Made by a program: the position numbers and the translations under genes
Shown here: one piece after another, positions 6,256 through 11,453 of the stretch
Numbering within the stretch: position 1 is the stretch's first letter
Layout: each line of letters opens with the position of its first letter
The notes under the pieces: generated by a model
What the model was told of the DNA's origin: nothing
Database searches by the model: none
The model's input: the letters and a program-made list of their open reading frames with translations, nothing else
NCBI GenBank assembly: GCA_025354075.1
Contig: JANXNO010000402.1
Span: forward strand, 1-11,453
Reading direction: 5' to 3'
DNA length: 11,453 nt
Origin: Burkholderiales bacterium
Lineage (GTDB): Bacteria > Pseudomonadota > Gammaproteobacteria > Burkholderiales > Casimicrobiaceae

Positions 6256-8928
6256 ATGGAAATTAAACGAAAGCACATTGCGATTGCGGTAATCAACGCA
6301 ATAGCCGTAATGGCGGTATCGGGCGCTGCTTATGCGCAGTCGAGCGAACCGCAAAAAGTTGAGCGCGTTGAGATAACGGGTTCAAACATCAAACGATCCA
6401 TCGCTGACGAATCAGCGCTGCCGATCACGATTTTGAACGCCAAAGACCTGCGCGAAGCGGGCGTTACCAGCGCTGAAGGAGTGGTGCAACGCATCGCGTC
6501 CAGCCAGTCAACGATCAGCTCAAGCCAGGTTATCGGTTCCGGTACGCAGGGTAAATCCAACGCGAATATCCGTGGTTTAGGTGCCAACAAAACGTTGGTT
6601 TTGTTGAATGGTCGTCGTATTGCGTCGTTTGCTTTTGACTCGGCGGCGGTCGACTTGAACGCCATTCCTTTTGCTGCCATTGAGCGCATCGAAGTGCTTC
6701 GGGACGGCGCATCTGCGATTTACGGTACCGACGCTATCGGCGGCGTTATCAACTTCATCACGCGCAGTGACTACCAGGGCGGCTCGATTTCTGGTGAGTA
6801 CACCTCCCCGCAGCATTCGGGCGGCACTGACAAGCGTGCGACTGTGTCTGGTGGCTTTGGTGACTTGAACAGAGACAATTACAACATTTTCGCGGTACTG
6901 GACTGGCGTCAGGCCGACAAGATTCGCGCGGTAGATCGCTCCTTCGGCTCAACCGGTGTGATTCCTGACAAGGGTGTGTTGCTGACTTCGGGAACCAGCT
7001 TTCCGGCAAACTTTACGCAGGGTACCTTCTCTGGCAACCCCTCACGTGCGGCTGGTTGCGCGCCACCTGCTTCTTTGCCGTTGCGCAGTACAACATGTCG
7101 TTTTGACTATACGTCTGCAATCGATCTGCAGCCAGATGTCGAACAGAAAACGTTCATGACTCGCGGATCGATCAATCTCGGCGCGGGTCACAAGGCTTCG
7201 CTGGAATACTACCGAGCTGAAACTGAGACTATTGCCCGCGTAGCACCGGATCCGGTGACTGGTATCGTCATGACACCATCCAGCCCGTTCTACCCCAGAA
7301 CATACGCAGGCATTGATCCAACACGCAATATCACGGTAGGCATCCGCATGGTGCCCGCTGGACAGCGCGAAAGCACGTCCAACACGGTGGGTCAGCGCGC
7401 AGTGGCCGATATTTCTGGCGCAGTGGCGGGTTGGGATTATCGTGGTGGCTTGTTCTGGACTGAAAGCAGCGGCGATGACGCGGTCACCAACGGTTATGTG
7501 AACAAATCGCGCATCCAGGCTGGCGTTACCAGCGGCGTGATAAACCCATTCGGTACACAAACTCAAGCGGGTCTTGATTTGATTGAAGCCGCGAAGGCCA
7601 AAGGCATTTCGCAAACGGCCAAGGGCAACAGCAAAGGCGTTGATCTTCGTGCTTCGCGCGAACTGTTCAGTTTGGCAGGCGGTGCGGCTGCCGTTTCATT
7701 CGGCGGTGAATACCGTAAAGAAACTTATCGCAACGATACTGTTGACGAGATCGTGTTGAACGTTCCGTCACTCGGGCGCGACGCCTATCACGTTTCCGGT
7801 GACCGCAATGTTGCTGCGGTTTCCGCTGAAATGATCCTGCCGTTGTCAAAGGCGCTTGAAGTGCAGCTAGCTGCTCGCTATGACCGCTACAGCGACTTCG
7901 GTAGCACCTTCAACCCGAAGATCGGCTTCCTGTTCAAGCCCGTGTCTAGCGCGTTTGTTCGCGGCTCGTACAACACGGGATTCCGCGCACCTGCACTCGA
8001 CGAGATTTACGGACCGCAATCCGTGTCGTTTACGGCCGACGCCTATGATGATCCACTGCTTTGCCCAGGTGGCAAGGTCGCGAAAGGCGGTGTTGAATCG
8101 CGCGATTGCGGCCAACAGGCGCAAATCAAGACTGGTGGTAACCGCGCACTCAAGCCAGAAAAATCAACGACGTTCACTTTGGGCGTTGGATTTGAGCCAG
8201 CTAAGGGCGTAGTTCTGACCGCTGACTACTGGAACATCGAACTGAAGAATCAGATCGCACCGTTTCCAGAGCAAGCCATCTTCTCTGACCCTGCACGATA
8301 CGCATCACGGTACTTCCGTTGCAATCAGTTGACCGCGTCCGTTCAAGTCACGCTTGACCGTTGCCAGAACGAATTTGCCAACAGCAATGCAATCGGCTAC
8401 GTGCTCGCACTGAATGACAACCTCGGCGGCATAAAAACCGACGGCGTTGATCTCTCGGCGGCGTATGCGTTCGCCATGGGTTCGGCCGGCAATTTCAACG
8501 TATCGTTGAACAGCACGTGGGTTCATACCTATGACTACCAGCGCACTCCAAGTGATGCCTTCGTGCCAAACGTTGGGCGCTACGTGGATGCCAGCCCGGT
8601 CTTCCGTTGGCAGCACGTCCTCGGTTTGGGCTGGAATCGCGGCCCTTGGGCAGGTCAGTTGAATATCCGTCACAAAACGGGCTACACAGACCAAAACCAG
8701 GTTGATCCCGGCTTCGAAAATGAAGTCAAGGCATACACGCTGGTTGATATTTCCGGCACCTGGTCAGGTATGAAAAACCTGTCGGTGACTTTGGGTGTGA
8801 AGAACCTGTTTGACACCAAGCCGCCGTTCACCAATCAAGGCACCGTGTTCCAGAAGGGTTACGACCCACGGTTTGCTGATGCTGTTGGCCGCGCCTACAT
8901 GTTGCGCGCCGCTTACAACTTTAAGTAA
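6256..8928 (+). CDS. TonB-dependent outer-membrane receptor 2
   Basis: The product (890 aa) is a second TonB-dependent beta-barrel transporter, related to receptor 1 but clearly diverged. A signal peptide covers residues 1-27 (AYA|Q cleavage). The TonB-box-like VERVEITGS lies at 35-43. The plug domain spans about 54-172, with NANIRGLGANKTLVLLNGRR (102-121) and ERIEVLRDGASAIYGTDA (143-160). Barrel motifs include ALKPEKSTTFTLG (631-643) and VKNLFDTKPP near the C-terminus. The protein ends in AAYNFK. Loop cysteine pairs lie at 268/281, 603/618 and 689/703; the first two pairs match receptor 1 in position. ATG 6256 has GGGGA (6246-6250) 5 nt upstream and begins the signal peptide, so the frame extension from 6085 is rejected. 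It is divergent from the peptidase and is followed by two hairpins. The ligand is unknown. Confidence 0.95.
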   Translation: MEIKRKHIAIAVINAIAVMAVSGAAYAQSSEPQKVERVEITGSNIKRSIADESALPITILNAKDLREAGVTSAEGVVQRIASSQSTISSSQVIGSGTQGKSNANIRGLGANKTLVLLNGRRIASFAFDSAAVDLNAIPFAAIERIEVLRDGASAIYGTDAIGGVINFITRSDYQGGSISGEYTSPQHSGGTDKRATVSGGFGDLNRDNYNIFAVLDWRQADKIRAVDRSFGSTGVIPDKGVLLTSGTSFPANFTQGTFSGNPSRAAGCAPPASLPLRSTTCRFDYTSAIDLQPDVEQKTFMTRGSINLGAGHKASLEYYRAETETIARVAPDPVTGIVMTPSSPFYPRTYAGIDPTRNITVGIRMVPAGQRESTSNTVGQRAVADISGAVAGWDYRGGLFWTESSGDDAVTNGYVNKSRIQAGVTSGVINPFGTQTQAGLDLIEAAKAKGISQTAKGNSKGVDLRASRELFSLAGGAAAVSFGGEYRKETYRNDTVDEIVLNVPSLGRDAYHVSGDRNVAAVSAEMILPLSKALEVQLAARYDRYSDFGSTFNPKIGFLFKPVSSAFVRGSYNTGFRAPALDEIYGPQSVSFTADAYDDPLLCPGGKVAKGGVESRDCGQQAQIKTGGNRALKPEKSTTFTLGVGFEPAKGVVLTADYWNIELKNQIAPFPEQAIFSDPARYASRYFRCNQLTASVQVTLDRCQNEFANSNAIGYVLALNDNLGGIKTDGVDLSAAYAFAMGSAGNFNVSLNSTWVHTYDYQRTPSDAFVPNVGRYVDASPVFRWQHVLGLGWNRGPWAGQLNIRHKTGYTDQNQVDPGFENEVKAYTLVDISGTWSGMKNLSVTLGVKNLFDTKPPFTNQGTVFQKGYDPRFADAVGRAYMLRAAYNFK

Positions 8929-8960
8929 CCACCGCTCGCGCGTGCTTTAACCTCGCCACC

Positions 8961-8979
8961 GCCTCCCGCATCGGGAGGC
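8961..8979 (+). other. Hairpin downstream of receptor 2 without a T-run
   Basis: GCCTCCC and GGGAGGC form a perfect 7-bp stem around the loop GCATC, 32 nt after the receptor 2 stop codon. No T-run follows, so on its own it is not a standard intrinsic terminator. It could protect the 3' end of the message or pause polymerase before the terminator at 9010. Confidence 0.55.
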
Positions 8980-9009
8980 TGGCAGGTGTGGCACGGGACT
9001 TGCTTCATA

Positions 9010-9046
9010 CGCCCGACCGTCATTCGTGATCGTCGGGCGTTTTCTT
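9010..9046 (+). terminator. Probable intrinsic terminator after receptor 2
   Basis: CGCCCGAC (9010-9017) pairs perfectly with GTCGGGCG (9032-9039) around a 14-nt loop and is followed by TTTTCTT. It would separate receptor 2 transcription from the exbB operon. The loop is longer than usual, which lowers confidence a little. Confidence 0.7.
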
Positions 9047-9107
9047 ACATTGGGTATGCTGGTCCTTCGGCAGACCCCGGAGCTATTCCTGCGGCTTCGC
9101 GCAAACT

Positions 9108-9131
9108 GGTTGCCGTCCTACGGCTACAACC
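9108..9131. promoter_or_regulatory. Imperfect stem-loop upstream of exbB
   Basis: GGTTGCCGT (9108-9116) pairs with ACGGC (9120-9124) and, after a 3-nt bulge, AACC (9128-9131). This gives a 9-bp bulged stem with a CCT loop. It lies about 100 nt before the exbB start codon and has no T-run. It could be a dyad operator or an mRNA leader structure. A poor promoter-like pair overlaps it (TTGCCG 9110-9115, TATATG 9135-9140, 19-nt spacing). Confidence 0.3.
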
Positions 9132-9218
9132 AACTATATGCATTACATTTAGCCGCTTAAACACATTTTTCGTGCCCACAGAGCAGCTCTAATCTGCCTG
9201 TCGCGCCCTACTCGATTC

Positions 9219-9224
9219 AAGGAG
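9219..9224 (+). promoter_or_regulatory. Ribosome binding site that fixes the exbB GTG start
   Basis: AAGGAG lies 8 nt before the GTG at 9233. It supports this non-ATG start, because the next ATG in frame comes only in the first membrane segment and would remove the signal peptide. Confidence 0.75.
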
Positions 9225-9232
9225 CTTAGTTC

Positions 9233-10117
9233 GTGCCACATAATTTTGCCAAACGCATTTCCCGCACATTGAGTGCGTGCCTGGCGACCGCTGTCGCGGT
9301 AGTTTCGTTAGTTGCTGCCCCCCTTTCCGTTTCCTACGCGCAATCGCCGTCGGCTCCGACTACTACAACGGTTCCTTCGGCGCCTGTTGCCGCACCGGCA
9401 CCAGCGACCCCGCCAGCTGCCGCCCCGTTTCAAGCGGCGAAGCCCGCCGTAGAAAAAGTCGAGAACCCGTACGGCCTGAAGGCGCTCTGGGCTGAAGGTG
9501 ACATCATTGCCCAAACCACCCTGGTCGTACTGGTGATCATGTCAATTGGCACCTGGTACATCATGGTCTCGAAGCTCGTGGAACTGTCAAAGATTGGCCG
9601 TCAAGCCAAAGATGCCGAGAAAAACTTCTGGGCTGCCCCCTCGGTGGCCCAAGGGGTGGACGCCCTCACCGAGCAAAGCCCTTTCCGCTTCATCGCCCAG
9701 GCCGGACTCGAATCCACCAAAAAGCATGAGGGGTTACTGGCCCACATCAGCTTCGCCGACTGGACTTCACAATCTATTCAACGCTCCACTGACAGCGTTC
9801 AAGGCAACATGCAAAACGGCCTCGCGTTTCTCGCCACCGTCGGTTCCACCGCCCCTTTTGTGGGCTTGTTTGGCACCGTCTGGGGTATCTACAACGCGCT
9901 CGTCAAAATTGGCGTCTCCGGCCAAGCCTCAATCGACAAAGTTGCTGGCCCCGTGGGTGAAGCCCTCATCATGACCGCTATCGGCCTGGCTGTGGCAGTG
10001 CCTGCTGTGCTCGGCTACAACTTCATCGTCCGTCGCAACAAGACCACCATGGATCGCATCCGCGCTTTTGGTTACGACCTGCAGTCGGTACTGATTGCCT
10101 CCGGTGGCAAGAAGTAG
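9233..10117 (+). CDS. exbB: ExbB/TolQ-family proton-channel protein with exported N-terminal extension
   Basis: The product (294 aa) is the inner-membrane ExbB subunit, which with ExbD harvests proton-motive force for TonB. The N-terminus is a cleavable-looking signal peptide (about 1-36, SYA|Q) followed by an Ala/Pro/Thr-rich linker (38-70). E. coli ExbB lacks both. The core has three membrane segments at about 91-113, 196-220 and 243-266. GLFGTVWGI (211-219) and GEALIMTAIGL (242-252) are diagnostic. By remembered alignment Thr215, Glu243 and Thr248 correspond to Thr148, Glu176 and Thr181 of E. coli ExbB. It is the first gene of an exbB-exbD-exbD-tonB cluster, 40 nt before the first exbD. 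TolQ is a relative, but the proline-rich TonB partner downstream favours ExbB. Confidence 0.93.
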   Translation: MPHNFAKRISRTLSACLATAVAVVSLVAAPLSVSYAQSPSAPTTTTVPSAPVAAPAPATPPAAAPFQAAKPAVEKVENPYGLKALWAEGDIIAQTTLVVLVIMSIGTWYIMVSKLVELSKIGRQAKDAEKNFWAAPSVAQGVDALTEQSPFRFIAQAGLESTKKHEGLLAHISFADWTSQSIQRSTDSVQGNMQNGLAFLATVGSTAPFVGLFGTVWGIYNALVKIGVSGQASIDKVAGPVGEALIMTAIGLAVAVPAVLGYNFIVRRNKTTMDRIRAFGYDLQSVLIASGGKK

Positions 10118-10157
10118 TCCGACCGTAACACGCCACCCGCACCAGAAAGCCTGAACT

Positions 10158-10586
10158 ATGGGCATGAACGTAGGCAGCAGTAACGGCGACGAAGACCAGA
10201 TCAACTCCAGCATCAACACCACGCCGCTGGTCGACGTGATGTTGGTACTGTTGATCATCTTCCTGATCACCATCCCGGTGGTCACTACTTCGATCAAACT
10301 GGATCTTCCCAAAGAAGAAGTCCAGGTACGTATCAGTAAGCCAGAGAACATCGTGATCTCGGTGAATGCTGATAGCAAGATGTTCATGTACGACACTCCG
10401 ATTCGTGACATCCGCGACCTTACCGACCGGCTCAAGCTGGTCGCCAAGATGGATCCACAACCAGAAGTGCACATCCGGGGAGACCTCAGCGCCAACTACG
10501 ACGGCGTCGGGCGGGTCATCTTCGCCTGTCGCTCGGCGGGGATATCAAAGATCGCGTTTCTGACCGAGCCTGCGGCGCGCGAGTAA
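10158..10586 (+). CDS. exbD: ExbD/TolR-family biopolymer transport protein 1
   Basis: The product (142 aa) is a single-pass inner-membrane protein with a short cytoplasmic N-terminus, one membrane helix (about 25-44) and a periplasmic domain. NTTPLVDVMLVLLIIF (20-35) carries the essential membrane aspartate, here Asp26, matching Asp25 of E. coli ExbD. The C-terminal segment VHIRGDLSANYDGV to IAFLTEP is typical of the periplasmic ExbD fold. The ribosome binding site is weak (AGAAAG at 10144-10149). The MGMNVG start mirrors MSMNVG in the next gene, which supports the chosen ATG and a tandem duplication. It probably shares a transcript with exbB and the second exbD. Confidence 0.93.
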   Translation: MGMNVGSSNGDEDQINSSINTTPLVDVMLVLLIIFLITIPVVTTSIKLDLPKEEVQVRISKPENIVISVNADSKMFMYDTPIRDIRDLTDRLKLVAKMDPQPEVHIRGDLSANYDGVGRVIFACRSAGISKIAFLTEPAARE

Positions 10587-10644
10587 TCGCGCCCCATGCA
10601 CGCCGGGTCAGGCACCACGAACTAACGCGAAAAAGGACACCCCC

Positions 10645-11076
10645 ATGAGTATGAACGTAGGCCCCAGCAGCAGCGGCAACGCCGATCCTGAAGTTATGGT
10701 CGACATGAACACCACGCCGCTTATCGACGTGATGCTCGTGCTGTTGATCATGCTGATCATCACCATTCCGATCCAGCTGCACTCAGTCAACATGAACATG
10801 CCGCCGGCGAGCAACATCAAGCCGCCGGTTGAACCCGAAATCGTCAAAATTGACATTGACGAGACCGGGCGCATTTTCTGGAATGGCGCAGCTGTCGTGG
10901 ATCGCACGGAACTGCAAACCAAGATGGCCGCCTCCGCGGCGCAGCCTATCCAGCCTGAAATACATCTGCGACCCAACAAGCTCGCCAAATACGAAATCGT
11001 CGCCTATGTCATGGCCGCCTCGCAACGCGCGGGCCTGGTCAAGATGGGCATCCTCGGGCACGAACAATTTTTATGA
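10645..11076 (+). CDS. exbD2: ExbD/TolR-family biopolymer transport protein 2 (paralogue)
   Basis: The product (143 aa) is a second ExbD, with membrane motif NTTPLIDVMLVLLIML (22-37) containing Asp28, one helix (about 26-46) and a periplasmic domain. It is diverged from the first copy, with a Pro-rich start to the periplasmic part (PPASNIKPPVEPE, 53-65) and a different C-terminus without the TEP motif. AAGGA (10633-10637) lies 7 nt before the ATG. In Xanthomonas campestris a cluster with two exbD genes is known in which exbD2 is dispensable for iron uptake but needed for plant-related responses. A specialised role here is only an inference. The 58-nt gap to the previous gene contains no terminator. 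Confidence 0.92.
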   Translation: MSMNVGPSSSGNADPEVMVDMNTTPLIDVMLVLLIMLIITIPIQLHSVNMNMPPASNIKPPVEPEIVKIDIDETGRIFWNGAAVVDRTELQTKMAASAAQPIQPEIHLRPNKLAKYEIVAYVMAASQRAGLVKMGILGHEQFL

Positions 11077-11090
11077 GGCAGACCCACCGC

Positions 11091-11180
11091 ATGCATCAGA
11101 CCGGCCATAACGGGCGAATAGGGCAGTCGCTGCCTCTTACACCGCTGACCGGGTGTTGTGCCTACGGCGGGCCCCTTTAA
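11091..11180 (+). CDS. Possible 29-aa leader ORF directly abutting tonB
   Basis: An ATG at 11091 opens 29 codons (MHQTGHNGRIGQSLPL...) that end in TAA at 11178-11180, immediately followed by the tonB ATG at 11181. The spacing allows translational coupling. This matters because tonB itself has only a poor Shine-Dalgarno candidate (GGCGGG, 11166-11171). GAGG at 11075-11078 is 12 nt from the small ORF start, which is far. I do not recognise the peptide. A chance open frame in the 104-nt gap is quite possible. Confidence 0.25.
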   Translation: MHQTGHNGRIGQSLPLTPLTGCCAYGGPL

Positions 11181-11453
11181 ATGGACTACACCTACCAACC
11201 CAAGCAATCCAATAAGCGCATGGTGGCCGTCGCCGCCGTGTTGGCTTTGCATGCCTTCATCGTCTACGCCCTGGTCACCGGCCTTGGCAAAAAAGTGTAC
11301 GAAGTAATTAAAAAGCCGATAGAGGCGAAGATCGTGGAAGAGGTCAAGCTCCCGCCACCACCACCGCCACCACCGCCACCACCGCCGCCTCCCCACCGCC
11401 TAAAACCCCCAACCTGCCGCCTCCCCCGCCTGCTGCACCGCCGCCGCCCTATG
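11181..11453 (+). CDS. tonB: TonB energy-transducing protein, 5' part, apparently frameshifted
   Basis: The first 57 codons encode a typical TonB N-terminus: a short cytoplasmic tail, one membrane helix (about 14-35, AVLALHAFIVYALVTGL), and a charged segment KKPIEAKIVEEVKL leading into 14 consecutive prolines (residues 58-71). His24 is at the place of the conserved membrane His20 of E. coli TonB. TonB links ExbB-ExbD to outer-membrane receptors through a proline-rich periplasmic arm. After the proline run this frame becomes HRLKPPTCRLPRLLHRRR, unlike TonB. The frame starting at 11393 instead reads PPPKTPNLPPPPP then AAPPPPY, exactly TonB-like. One C is therefore probably missing near 11391-11394, or one base was gained or lost within the repeat. 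No stop codon occurs before the window edge, and the C-terminal domain is not visible. Confidence 0.85.
   Translation, partial: MDYTYQPKQSNKRMVAVAAVLALHAFIVYALVTGLGKKVYEVIKKPIEAKIVEEVKLPPPPPPPPPPPPPPHRLKPPTCRLPRLLHRRRPM
11352..11393 (+). repeat. CCN trinucleotide (polyproline) repeat in tonB
   Basis: Fourteen consecutive proline codons, mostly alternating CCA and CCG, form a 42-nt near-perfect CCR repeat that ends in CCTCCC. Such tracts change length by slippage. Whole-codon changes keep the frame, but single-base changes, as suspected just here, do not. Confidence 0.9.

Noticed and set aside
7042..7614. 190-codon minus-strand open frame inside receptor 2
   Set aside because: Antisense shadow of a strongly supported gene, with no ribosome binding site or recognisable product.
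8986..9192. 68-codon open frame between receptor 2 and exbB
   Set aside because: It spans the terminator at 9010-9046 and lacks a ribosome binding site and any recognisable content.
9929..10495. 188-codon minus-strand open frame across exbB and exbD
   Set aside because: Antisense shadow covering two conserved genes and their gap.
11120..11135. Small hairpin GGCAG-TCG-CTGCC between exbD2 and tonB
   Set aside because: Only a 5-bp stem with a 3-nt loop and no T-run, so it is not supportable as a terminator or attenuator.
11385..11400. Programmed ribosomal frameshifting in tonB
   Set aside because: The CCTCCCCAC context is not a classical slippery heptamer, I see no stimulatory hairpin in what is visible, and TonB is not known to need it; an indel or sequencing error is more likely.

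Overview
The window looks like chromosomal DNA from a Gram-negative bacterium of moderate GC content. A betaproteobacterium (Burkholderiales-like) is the best guess, because of the style of the TonB N-terminus and of the two receptors with their VE(K/R)VE(V/I)TGS box. This is an inference from remembered family patterns, not a database result. Every gene belongs to cell-envelope uptake or peptide handling.

Layout, left to right. Bases 2-121 are the last 39 codons of an ABC-transporter ATPase of the oligopeptide/dipeptide type. A 580-nt gene-free region (122-701) with several dyads precedes a TonB-dependent outer-membrane receptor (702-3314, +), which ends in a clear intrinsic terminator. A convergent gene-free stretch carries a second, A/T-flanked terminator that serves an exported S9-family serine peptidase (3724-5715, -). 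The peptidase is divergent from a second TonB-dependent receptor (6256-8928, +). The 540-nt region between them holds a long inverted repeat. After two hairpins comes the energising complex: exbB (9233-10117, GTG start), two exbD paralogues (10158-10586 and 10645-11076) and the 5' part of tonB (11181 to the window edge).

How the genes fit together (inference). ExbB, ExbD and TonB span the inner membrane and pass proton-motive force to the outer-membrane receptors. The receptors bring a scarce ligand into the periplasm. The exported peptidase and the peptide-type ABC ATPase suggest the ligand may be a peptide or peptide-bearing compound that is trimmed outside the cytoplasm and then taken inside. 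No substrate can be read from the sequence.

Main points for a second look: (1) tonB appears frameshifted by one base in its CCN proline repeat near 11391-11394; (2) a 17-nt dyad-like motif (14 of 17 bases shared) lies about 380 nt upstream of both receptor starts, and the second copy sits inside a 12-bp-arm inverted repeat; (3) a 29-codon ORF ends exactly where tonB begins. I see no mobile element, CRISPR array, tRNA or rRNA.
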